From a bacterium (GTDB taxonomy: Bacteria; Cyanobacteriota; Sericytochromatia; S15B-MN24; VGJW01): a stretch of DNA of 62,332 nucleotides. The notes under the pieces were generated by a model that did not search any database, had not been told where the DNA came from, and worked only from the letters and a program-made list of their open reading frames with translations. A program made the translations under genes and the position numbers. The stretch is from assembly GCA_021781555.1 (NCBI GenBank), contig JAJXWQ010000010.1:1-62332 (forward strand), in the 5' to 3' direction. Of this stretch, positions 34,634 through 42,316 are shown in pieces (the first letter of the stretch is position 1; each line of letters starts with the position of its first letter).

Positions 34634-35878
34634 ATGAGCCTCATCGTCCAGAAATTCGGCGGCACCTCGGTCGGCACGATCGATCGCCTCAAGCGGGTGG
34701 CCCAGCGCGTGGCTCGCACGCGGTCCGAGGGCCATGATGTCGTGGTCGTGGTCTCGGCCATGGGGCACGCGACCGACGAGCTGGTCGAGCTCATGGGGCA
34801 GATCACCTCGAGGGCCTCCGGTCGCGAGGTGGACATGCTGCTCTCTACGGGTGAGCAGGTCTCGATCGCCCTCGTCGCCGCGGCCCTGGGTGAGCTCGGT
34901 ATATCGGCACGCTCGCTGCTCGGATTCCAGGCCGGCATCGAGACCGAGCAGGCTCACACCCGGGCGGCCATCCGCAACATCGACACGACGCGCTTGCGCA
35001 GCCTGCTCGCCGCGGGGGTGATCCCCGTGGTGGCCGGGTTCCAGGGCCTGACCCCGGACGGTGAGGTCACCACGCTCGGTCGCGGGGGCTCGGATACCAC
35101 GGCCGTGGCCCTGGCGGCAGCCCTTGCGGCCGACATCTGCGACATTTACACCGACGTCGAGGGCGTCTACACCACCGATCCCCGGATCGTCCCGGAGGCC
35201 CGCCTGCTGCGCGAGATCTCCTACGAGGAGATGCTAGAATTGGCCAGCCTGGGGGCCAAGGTACTGCACCCGCGCTCGGTCGAATACGCCAAGTGGAAGA
35301 ACCTCGTGCTGCGGGTGCGGTCGAGCTTCTCCGACCACCCCGGGACGGTCGTCAAGGGAGTCGATCAGTTGGAGATCCTGAACCCCGTCAACGGCGTCAC
35401 CGCAGACCTCAACCAGGCCAAGCTGGCGGTCCTGGGCGTTCCCGATCAACCAGGCGTCGCGGCTCGTCTGTTCGCGAGCCTGGCCGAACGTGGGATCAAC
35501 GTCGACGTCATCAGCCAGTCGGTCCACGCCGGGCACCTCACGAACGACGTCGCCTTCACGGTGACCCTCGACGATATGGCGCCGGCCCGCGAGATTTGCG
35601 AGGCCCTGGCCGCGGAGATCGACGCGAAGGGGGTCGTGGCAGACGGCACCGTGGCCAAGGTCTCCATCGTGGGCGCCGGCATGATCAACCACCCGGGCAC
35701 GGCGGCCCAGATGTTCGAGGCCCTCGGCGGGGCCGGCATCAACATCCAGATGATCTCGACCTCCGAGATCAAGGTTTCTTGCGTCATCGACCGAGCGCGC
35801 GCCCTCGAGGCGATCGCCGTCGTCCACCGCCGCTTTGCCCTGGATCAGGAGCAGCAACCGGTCGTCCTGAGCCGCTAG
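34634..35878 (+). CDS. lysC: Aspartate kinase
   Basis: A 414-residue aspartokinase, first step of the lysine, threonine and methionine pathways. The kinase domain opens IVQKFGGTSVG and contains VVSAMGHATDEL, TLGRGGSDTTAVAL and DIYTDVEGVYTTDPR. Two ACT domains follow from about residue 260 (LAVLGVPDQPGVAARLF and VSIVGAGMINHPGTAAQMF), with INIQMISTSEIKVSCVID typical of lysine/threonine-regulated enzymes. Monofunctional, without homoserine dehydrogenase. The stop is in CTAG. A convergent secreted-protein gene ends 47 bases downstream. Confidence 0.96.
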   Translation: MSLIVQKFGGTSVGTIDRLKRVAQRVARTRSEGHDVVVVVSAMGHATDELVELMGQITSRASGREVDMLLSTGEQVSIALVAAALGELGISARSLLGFQAGIETEQAHTRAAIRNIDTTRLRSLLAAGVIPVVAGFQGLTPDGEVTTLGRGGSDTTAVALAAALAADICDIYTDVEGVYTTDPRIVPEARLLREISYEEMLELASLGAKVLHPRSVEYAKWKNLVLRVRSSFSDHPGTVVKGVDQLEILNPVNGVTADLNQAKLAVLGVPDQPGVAARLFASLAERGINVDVISQSVHAGHLTNDVAFTVTLDDMAPAREICEALAAEIDAKGVVADGTVAKVSIVGAGMINHPGTAAQMFEALGGAGINIQMISTSEIKVSCVIDRARALEAIAVVHRRFALDQEQQPVVLSR

Positions 35879-35925
35879 GGTGCTCGCGGGCTGATGCCGG
35901 CGGGATCCAAGGAGAGCCAGGCGCT

Positions 35926-37473
35926 TCAGCGCAGGGGCACGCCCTTGATGAGCTGGGCTTGCCAGTCGTAGCTCCAGGTCTTGCCCGGCGCCTCGATGGT
36001 CGTGGTTCCAAAGAGGTGCCGGCCCCCATCGGCAAGCGTGACCAGGCTATGAGCCGAGGATCCGATCGACGCGGGCGTTTGCCAGGTTGCCAGTAACGGG
36101 CCCGTGCGCGTGCCATCGATCGGCCACACGGCGCCGATCTTCTTGCCGCTGGCCCCAGGGCCGAAGGTGGGCATGGAGAATCCGCCGATGTGCCCGCGGC
36201 GGGTCCACAAATCGAGGACACCGCCCATCTTGCGCGCCCCGCTCGTGGCCACCCAGACGTAGGTCGAACCGTGGCCCAGGGCATTTGCCATGCCGAAGGA
36301 GGTCCAGTCCCAGGTGGCGTGGGCTTGCATCCTGTGGCCGGAGCGCTGGGTAAAGCCCCGCGGATTCCAGGCGGTACCCGCTGGGTCTTGCAGTCCTCGG
36401 GTGGAAATCGACGTGATTCCCCAGGCCGACAGGGGTTTGACTTCGCCCGGCTCCGCGACGCCGTCCGAGTTGGCGTCGACCCACACGGCCAGGTCCTTGA
36501 GCTCGGATCCCGAGAGCTTGCCATCGTGGTCACGGTCCAGATACCGCAGCACCTGGTAGCCATCCGCCCAGTACTTGCCCCAGGTGAAGGTCCCGATCAA
36601 CTGCTTGCCCGATGTGATCCGCCCGGTATGCGTGGGATCCCAGACCAACAGACCGGACCCGGGTCCGATCCACTCCCATTTCGAGCAGCCGGAGCCATCA
36701 AGATCGAAGGATCGCAAGGCGGAAACAGCGACGGGCCGTCCAGCCGTCGGCGCCCAGCTGGAACCCGAGAGCAGATCCGGGCGCTGGAGATGGCCGACGT
36801 CGAGGACGATCGGGTCCACCCCGACGTAGTTGTAGGCCGTCTCGTCAACCGTGCCGACAACGTTGTAGTCGGCGCCCAAGCTCGATCCCAGATCGGTGCC
36901 CAGCCCGGTCGAGCCGCTCTCGGAATCGACCGTGAGCAGGGGCAGGGTGGCGGGGATGGGCTGGCCGGCCTGGTAGGCATCAGGCATCCCAGGACCCCAG
37001 GCCCAGACGGTCCGCGATCCGGTCTCGTTCCAGAGCTGGTTGGCGCTGTTAGCGCTCAACGATGTGGACTGGGGCCCCGAGCCCCCCGACTCCGCGAAGT
37101 ACTCGACCTGGCTGCCGCCACTCTGGGCGACCATCCCGCCCCTGTAAAGCCAGGTGGCGGCATCGCTGCCGATGTTGACGCCGAAGTACTCCTTGACGTC
37201 CGTGAGATAAACCGCCACGACGTCGACATCAGGTGCCCAGACCTGGGTCGGCACCATCTCCTGCACGCTCTTCGTGCCGACCGGCGCCCACTGGTAAGTG
37301 TCGGTGCGGTAGTCATGGACCAGGCTCTGGATGCGGCCGGACTGCACCGTGCGCGTGCCGAGATCGACCTTCACGGCCCGGCTGGAGCCGGGAATCGGAT
37401 CCTGGGCATGACCGGCCGTCGCGAGGCCGAGCGTCAGCGCCGTCCCGAGGACCGCCGTCGGAAGGGTCTTCAT
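35926..37473 (-). CDS. Secreted protein with a calcium-binding (FDLDG/EF-hand) module
   Basis: A 515-residue protein with a signal peptide ending near TAGHAQD. The first half (about 30-250) is unrecognised and rich in Gly, Ser, Trp and Tyr. A module at about 255-355 begins SFDLDGSG and contains GLLVWDPTHTGRITSGKQL, DRDHDGKLSGSE and VWVDANSDGVAEPGE. This resembles the calcium-binding module often found in large RTX/haemolysin-type proteins, here isolated in a smaller protein. The remainder is Trp-rich beta-like sequence. It overlaps the upstream gene by ATGA, so the two are translated together. Function unknown. Confidence 0.82.
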   Translation of the reverse strand: MKTLPTAVLGTALTLGLATAGHAQDPIPGSSRAVKVDLGTRTVQSGRIQSLVHDYRTDTYQWAPVGTKSVQEMVPTQVWAPDVDVVAVYLTDVKEYFGVNIGSDAATWLYRGGMVAQSGGSQVEYFAESGGSGPQSTSLSANSANQLWNETGSRTVWAWGPGMPDAYQAGQPIPATLPLLTVDSESGSTGLGTDLGSSLGADYNVVGTVDETAYNYVGVDPIVLDVGHLQRPDLLSGSSWAPTAGRPVAVSALRSFDLDGSGCSKWEWIGPGSGLLVWDPTHTGRITSGKQLIGTFTWGKYWADGYQVLRYLDRDHDGKLSGSELKDLAVWVDANSDGVAEPGEVKPLSAWGITSISTRGLQDPAGTAWNPRGFTQRSGHRMQAHATWDWTSFGMANALGHGSTYVWVATSGARKMGGVLDLWTRRGHIGGFSMPTFGPGASGKKIGAVWPIDGTRTGPLLATWQTPASIGSSAHSLVTLADGGRHLFGTTTIEAPGKTWSYDWQAQLIKGVPLR

Positions 37474-38147
37474 TGTGCATCCTCCCCGTCGCCGGAGGGC
37501 TGGCGCGAAAGCCAGACGGCACCGTCGAGCGAAGCCCCGGATCCCGCCGCCGGGGCCATCTTCACCAGCCGATCATCCGCCGAGAGGCCGGAGAAGTTCA
37601 CCGCGCTCAAAGGGAAGGAGACGGCATCTCCGAGCTCTACCTTGCCCTTGGAGTCATAAGGGGCCATCCGGACGGTCTGCGAGCCGATGACCACCACGTC
37701 CGAACCGCCGCGGTACTGGCAGTACCAGGTCCCCGAGTACGGGCTCGACAGGCCGCCAGAACCTGACTTCGCCGCCGGCGCCCGGGCGGCGTCGTGAGAA
37801 TGGGACAGGGCCACGGCCGCGGCGACGTCCTGGGCGCTGCGGGCGTGGATTCCCGCCATTTCGCCCCCGGAGTAGGCGAACGACCTTCCTGCCTCACTGG
37901 GCCCGTCGTTCGGCCCGGCCGCCAAAGCCGTGCGGCTCAAGGTGACCTCCGAGGTCTGGGAGCCCTCGAGCACCCATCCGTACACCGGCACGGTGACGCG
38001 GGTCAAGACATCCTTGGTCACCCAGTGTCCAGCCCCGGCAGGATTCGCCGGGGCCTGAGATTCGGCCCGAGCCAACCCGCCAAGACCCAAGCTCGCCACG
38101 ACGAAGGCGGCGATCCCCACGGCACGTACCAGCTGAGCGTCTTGCAT
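37470..38147 (-). CDS. Small secreted protein of unknown function
   Basis: A 225-residue protein with an N-terminal signal sequence (AVGIAAFVVASLGLGGLARA). The mature part shows no domain I recognise; it contains VTVPVYGWVLEGSQTSEV and GTWYCQYRGGSDVVVIGSQ, suggesting beta structure, and only one cysteine. It is the first gene of a two-gene operon, with the larger calcium-module protein starting at its stop (ATGA). The pair is likely secreted together. A promoter is visible upstream (see the box at 38221-38248). Confidence 0.75.
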   Translation of the reverse strand: MQDAQLVRAVGIAAFVVASLGLGGLARAESQAPANPAGAGHWVTKDVLTRVTVPVYGWVLEGSQTSEVTLSRTALAAGPNDGPSEAGRSFAYSGGEMAGIHARSAQDVAAAVALSHSHDAARAPAAKSGSGGLSSPYSGTWYCQYRGGSDVVVIGSQTVRMAPYDSKGKVELGDAVSFPLSAVNFSGLSADDRLVKMAPAAGSGASLDGAVWLSRQPSGDGEDAQ

Positions 38148-38220
38148 ACTCGAGGCCTCGCTCGTTTCCCCCGGCTCAGCCCCCGCCAGCCGTTCGCCAG
38201 CAGCAAGCTTCCCCTGAGTG

Positions 38221-38248
38221 AAAATACCACCCCCGGAAGCTCCTTAAA
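38221..38248 (-). promoter_or_regulatory. Promoter of the secreted pair
   Basis: On the minus strand TTTAAG (38243-38248), 16-bp spacer and TATTTT (38221-38226) preceded by TGG. It lies about 75 bp upstream of the 38147 start. Confidence 0.45.
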
Positions 38249-38255
38249 CTGCCCG

Positions 38256-39224
38256 TCATGGTAGAGGCCCATCGAAGGGCCCCGGGCTGGCGCCAGTGCC
38301 GAAGAAGAACTCGAGCGGCCGGTAGACCCGTGCGCCCCAGTCGGACTCGTCGTGCGCGGCGCCCGGGGCTTCGAAGTATCCGAGCTTGGGCCCGAGCTGG
38401 TAACCCCGCCGCTCGATCGCCTGCTCGAGGGCCCGGGCGTCGGCCAGGTTCTCGAGATAGTCCTGCGGCCCCTCGCCCTCACGGGTACCCATGTCGAGCC
38501 AGATCCGGAGATTCGTCGGCATGGCCGGGACCTCGGACAAGACCTCGCGGTCGTCCCACCAGATCGAGGGGCTCATCATGCCGACGTCGCCAAAAACCTG
38601 CGGATCGTAGCGTCCCAGGAAGAACGCGATGAGGCCGCCGAGCGAAGATCCCATGATGGCGGTGTGCCGCCGATCGGCGAGGGTCCGGAAAGTCCGATCG
38701 ATCAGCGGCTTGATCTCCCGGGTGAGCATCCGCGCGTAATCCCGGCCCCCCCCCCCATCCCCGACCGAGGGATCGGGCTGCCACGTGTACTCGAAAACCC
38801 GCGCCGGGCTGTTGTCGACGCCCACGATGATGAGGCTCTGGATCGCCCCCTGCGCGATCAGGGTCTGCGCCGTCTCGTCCAGGTGCCACTCGTTACCGAG
38901 AAAGGCCGTTGCTCGATCGAAGAGGTTCTGGCCGTCTTGCATGTAAAGCACCGGATACCGGCGAGACGGCGCGCGAACGTAGTCTGGCGGAAGGTACACG
39001 ACGAGATTCCGGTCGCCGGGCAGATACTGCGAGTGGAATCCCGAGATCACCTGGATGTCGCCCGTGAGCGTGTGGCCGCCAGCGCTCTTTGCCTGCACGG
39101 TCGAAGACCCGGCCGTTACCAGGGCGATCGGGCGCCCGCAAGCTGGGATCCAGAGCGCGAAAGCCATCGCCAGGGCCAGGGCGATCATCCTGCCTGAAAG
39201 GTGCGTGAGAGGGTACCTCTTCAT
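38256..39224 (-). CDS. Lipoprotein esterase (alpha/beta hydrolase, esterase-D type)
   Basis: A 322-residue predicted lipoprotein: hydrophobic signal ending ALWIPAC, with Cys as the lipidation site. The hydrolase domain resembles the enterobactin/feruloyl esterase (Fes/XynZ/IroE) group: VVYLPPDYVRAPSRRYPVLY, MQDGQNLFD, the nucleophile in AIMGSSLGGLIAFFLG, and a late GAAHDESDW histidine. It would cleave esters at the cell surface. The codons of DGGGGRD contain an uninterrupted run of eleven C/G at 38746-38756, a possible slippage site. The tandem array at 39322 lies 97 bp upstream of its start. Confidence 0.85.
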   Translation of the reverse strand: MKRYPLTHLSGRMIALALAMAFALWIPACGRPIALVTAGSSTVQAKSAGGHTLTGDIQVISGFHSQYLPGDRNLVVYLPPDYVRAPSRRYPVLYMQDGQNLFDRATAFLGNEWHLDETAQTLIAQGAIQSLIIVGVDNSPARVFEYTWQPDPSVGDGGGGRDYARMLTREIKPLIDRTFRTLADRRHTAIMGSSLGGLIAFFLGRYDPQVFGDVGMMSPSIWWDDREVLSEVPAMPTNLRIWLDMGTREGEGPQDYLENLADARALEQAIERRGYQLGPKLGYFEAPGAAHDESDWGARVYRPLEFFFGTGASPGPFDGPLP

Positions 39225-39601
39225 GCGGTATAGCGTCGGCGTACATCCTGACCGCTGGCATGGATGTCACGCCATGCAGCATGGCATGCCATTTCCCCAG
39301 CATCCTACTGGCAGTACAAAGCCTGGGATCGCCCCCCTTACCCAGACGAATACTATCCCTGGTTAATCGTCATCTCGGCTAATCGATCACCGCCCGGGAT
39401 CGCACCCCTTACTCTGGCAAATACTGTCCCTAGTTAATAACAACCTCGGCTAAGCGATCATCACCCGGGATCGCACACCTTACCCTACCCTGGCACATAC
39501 TGTCTCTAGTTAATAGCAATCCAGGCTAATAGCTAACCCAGCCAAGGACTCCAGGTCCCCCTCCAGCTCTTTCGCGGTGGCCCCTGCGCCAGGTGCCTGC
39601 T
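39225..39601. other. Intergenic region with a 71-bp tandem array
   Basis: This 377-bp region separates the esterase start from the C39-like protease stop. The array at 39322-39541 fills most of it. The 39225-39321 stretch probably carries the esterase promoter and includes an ATGCCATGC-like palindromic patch (39256-39300). No coding frame is supported. Confidence 0.65.
39322..39541. repeat. Tandem array of a 71-bp unit, three copies
   Basis: Copy one 39322-39392, copy two 39393-39463, copy three 39464-39541 (with a few inserted bases). Each begins C[CT]GGGATCGC and contains ATACT[AG]TC[CT]C[TA], TAGTTAATA-like and CTCGGCTAA-like blocks. Copies are about 75-85 percent alike. The composition is more AT-rich than its surroundings. 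Confidence 0.85.
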
Positions 39602-40525
39602 TCAGGCTGCGAAGGCGATCCCCTCGTTCCAGCCCTGGTAGGCCATGTACTGCTGGAGCTGCGCCGTGCTGATCGAGATGGCGCCGATGTGCGAGAGGGG
39701 ATCGTCGATCGTCACCCGATCCCCGCTCACGCCGGTCACCACGATGAAGTGGCCGCCCGAGAACGGGTAGTACTGCTGGCTCGAGAAGCCCGTATTGTAG
39801 GCAGCCGGATTTCCCGAAAGCACGACCAGCTGTCCCGCCGACACGGCCGCCTCGACCTGATCCACGCTGCTGACCTTGGCTCCCGAGAGCCCGTATTGCT
39901 GACCGGCGGAAAGGATCTCGTCCGGCGTGGTCAGGCCGTTGTGGTCATCCGCACCGGTCATGGTGTAGCGCACCTGGTCGATCAGGGCCTCGGCATCCGG
40001 CTCGGACGGTGCCTTGCCAAAGGCCTTGAGCACCATCGCCAGGGAGGTCGGACCGCAGTCCGCAGTGGTGGCAGGGGCATCTGGATTGAAGCGCGAATCG
40101 TGAAGCTGGCAGATGAAGTACGATTGCGGATCCGAGAGGCTGACGGCGGAGCTCGAAGCCCCCACCGGCGCCGGCGCTCCGCCCTGGGAGGCCCCCAGCT
40201 CCGAGATCGTCGACAGAACCTGGGACAGGGAGCCCACAGGCAAGGCCTCGATCGCCGAAAGCGCGTCGGCCAGGGGTCCCAGTGGCAAGGGCTCTGGGCC
40301 GGACGACGACGCCGTGCCGACCGCGGCCGAGGAGGCCGAGAAGAAGGGGGCGACGGGCGCCGCAGGTGGCTCGATGGCGGTCTGGTCCCAGGCCATGACG
40401 ACGGGCGGCTGCCAGCCTGTCTGGACCTGCGGGGGCGCCCAGCCACCGCCCGCCCGAACCGAGCCGGTGGCGGACCCTCTGTACAGGGGCCTCGCCCCTG
40501 CACGGGCGACCGATCCGATGGCCAT
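39602..40525 (-). CDS. Papain-like C39-family peptidase domain protein
   Basis: A 307-residue protein. The C-terminal domain (about 135-300) has the bacteriocin-processing-like cysteine protease triad: TTADCGPTSLAMVLKAFG (Cys), GGHFIVVTGVSGD (His) and DDPLS (Asp). No ABC transporter is attached, so it is a stand-alone member. The first 130 residues are low-complexity Pro/Ala/Ser with no classical signal peptide; the start MAIGSVARAGARPLY resembles that of the protein at 49099. The ribosome-binding site GGAGG (40531-40535) precedes the ATG. It may cleave a surface or exported peptide; unproven. Confidence 0.82.
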   Translation of the reverse strand: MAIGSVARAGARPLYRGSATGSVRAGGGWAPPQVQTGWQPPVVMAWDQTAIEPPAAPVAPFFSASSAAVGTASSSGPEPLPLGPLADALSAIEALPVGSLSQVLSTISELGASQGGAPAPVGASSSAVSLSDPQSYFICQLHDSRFNPDAPATTADCGPTSLAMVLKAFGKAPSEPDAEALIDQVRYTMTGADDHNGLTTPDEILSAGQQYGLSGAKVSSVDQVEAAVSAGQLVVLSGNPAAYNTGFSSQQYYPFSGGHFIVVTGVSGDRVTIDDPLSHIGAISISTAQLQQYMAYQGWNEGIAFAA

Positions 40526-40979
40526 GGCTTCCTCCAGCTATATACCTTGGGTTGTCGGCTGCGACTTCTGCGATCCGGTTAAGAAAGCCCCAAGGCACAG
40601 GAAAGGAGCGTTCAAGCTTTCGAGCTCCCCGGCGATAACGTTACGGAGTCTGGCCATAAACGCCTGGCCACGCGGATCTTGCACCGGTTCCGGCGGTCCC
40701 GAACCAGCCTCCCAAAACGTCGCATAAGGTCGGTTATGTAAACCACGGCCTCCAGCTACCCGACTCGCACGAAGGCGCGCTCAAAAATCGCGCCAGACTA
40801 TGAACCAAGAGCAGACGGCCAGATCCTCGAATGGATCTGGCCGTCTGGGCGTCCATCGGGCCATGGATGTGTTATGTAAGTCCAGGCCCGTCTAACCCCG
40901 AGGGCTGAACACCCCGAGGTTCGAGCGCAAGGCCCTGAAACGGGCTCTTGCCGGGGCGATCCTGGAGAAGGCCGTGGAA
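40526..40979. other. 454-bp intergenic region with a strong hairpin
   Basis: Lies upstream of the C39-like gene and downstream of the ATP-grasp gene (both minus strand). It holds a TATATA box (40539-40544) close to the C39-like start, the hairpin at 40813-40846, and two copies of gttatgtaa (near 40733 and 40871). I looked for known riboswitch cores and a short ORF and found none that I would support. Confidence 0.6.
40813..40846 (-). terminator. Perfect 14-bp hairpin after the ATP-grasp gene
   Basis: AGACGGCCAGATCC (40813-40826) and GGATCTGGCCGTCT (40833-40846) with a 6-nt loop. On the minus strand it is followed by gctcttggttc, partly T-rich. It would end transcription from the ATP-grasp gene 134 bp upstream. 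Confidence 0.65.
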
Positions 40980-42155
40980 TCAGGCGGTCTGGTGATCGGG
41001 GGTGGGTACGTGGGCCATGAAGTCGCTCATGAAGCGCTCGGTGTATTCCTTCTCGAGGGCAACGACACGTTCGGCCGCCGGGGACTGGAAAATCAAGCCC
41101 GCGTGGTGGGGCTTGTTCTGCACCCAGGCGATCTCGGGATCGTTGTAGGGAGTCATGTCGGGGGTCTCGGGCCCGGCCAGGCACATCACCGCGCCCGCAT
41201 ATCCCTCGCGGAAGGGGGGCAGGGAATAGGAATCCTGGGTCTCGATCTTGACCCACTCGTGCCAGAGACACACATCGGTGGCAAAGCACAGGACGTCGGC
41301 GATCTTCGCCGAGCCAACGCGCGCTCCGATCTCGAGGAAGTAGAACTTGCCGTCGTCACCTTTGATGTACTCCCCGTGCGTGGGCCCGCGAACCAGACCG
41401 AGGGCCTCGACGACGTGGTCGTTGAGGTCGGCGAGCTTTTGCCAGTCGGGGTCCTTGCGATCGATCAAGCGACTGGAATAGACCCCACCGCTGACATTGA
41501 GATCGAGCATGGACTTGCCGTACTTGGAGACGCCGCGGAACAGCACCTTGCGGTCGTACACGATGGAGTCGACGTGGTACACCTGGCCCGGCACGTAGCG
41601 CTCGATGAGGTAGCCCGACTGCTCGTCGCCGAGTTCCATGACGCGCTGCCAGACTTCCTGGTCAGTCATCATCTTCTTGACGCCCACCGAAGCCGCCGCC
41701 TGCCGGGGCTTGATGACCCAGGGGGCGGGAATCCGCTGCATGAAGTCGAAGACATCGTCGTGGTTGAGGATGTGGACGAACTCGGGCACGCGGACGCCAC
41801 CCTCCTGCGCCTTGATCCGCATGGCCAGCTTGTCGCGGAAGTAGCGCATCGTGGTTTCGCCCATACCGGGAATCCGCAGGTGCTCACGCAGCATGCAGGC
41901 CGTCTCGACGTCCCAGTCGCTCACAGCAACGATCCGATCGATCTTCCGCCGCTGCGAGATCCAGGCCACGGTGTTGCGGATCTCCTTCTCCTGCCAGTGC
42001 TCGACCCCGATAACCTCTTCGAGCGCCTCGTGCGGCCAGGCGCCATCCAGCATCGTCTTGTGCGTGAGCACCATGACCTGGTGGCCTTGCTGGGCGGCGA
42101 ACTTCATGAACGGGCGGCCCATCACCGCCCCGCCAACGACGATCAGGATGCGCAT
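40980..42155 (-). CDS. ATP-grasp enzyme of unknown substrate
   Basis: A 391-residue protein. The N-terminal pre-ATP-grasp fold starts RILIVVGGAVMGRPFMKFAA. The ATP-grasp part has PAPWVIKPRQAAASVGVKKM (phosphate-binding lysines), YLIERYVPGQVYHVDSIV and FYFLEIGARVGSAKIADVL (metal-binding Glu). Such enzymes join a carboxylate to an amine or thiol. The N-terminus recalls carbamoyl-phosphate/biotin-carboxylase-like or L-amino-acid ligases. It is divergent from a glucosidase gene, with a 161-bp gap. The product is not predictable from the sequence. Confidence 0.85.
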   Translation of the reverse strand: MRILIVVGGAVMGRPFMKFAAQQGHQVMVLTHKTMLDGAWPHEALEEVIGVEHWQEKEIRNTVAWISQRRKIDRIVAVSDWDVETACMLREHLRIPGMGETTMRYFRDKLAMRIKAQEGGVRVPEFVHILNHDDVFDFMQRIPAPWVIKPRQAAASVGVKKMMTDQEVWQRVMELGDEQSGYLIERYVPGQVYHVDSIVYDRKVLFRGVSKYGKSMLDLNVSGGVYSSRLIDRKDPDWQKLADLNDHVVEALGLVRGPTHGEYIKGDDGKFYFLEIGARVGSAKIADVLCFATDVCLWHEWVKIETQDSYSLPPFREGYAGAVMCLAGPETPDMTPYNDPEIAWVQNKPHHAGLIFQSPAAERVVALEKEYTERFMSDFMAHVPTPDHQTA

Positions 42156-42316
42156 CTTTGCCTCCGACTGCGTGGGGACAGAGCGCCGTCACGCCACGCA
42201 ATGCAAGATCGGCGCTCGGACGACTCCTTGGGACGACTCAATCGTAACAAGTTATTGGCAGAGCGAGCGTCGGTAGAAGAGGGAGAAGGGGCACTCGACA
42301 GAAGGCGAGGCAGCAA

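Noticed and set aside
39322-39541. CRISPR array or plasmid-type iteron origin
   Set aside because: The 71-bp units adjoin each other without spacers and no replication or cas gene is adjacent. It is better described as a simple tandem array.
40526-40979. A riboswitch or small gene in the 454-bp gap
   Set aside because: The only strong structure is the 14-bp hairpin, which fits a terminator. No conserved riboswitch core and no frame with a plausible start were found.
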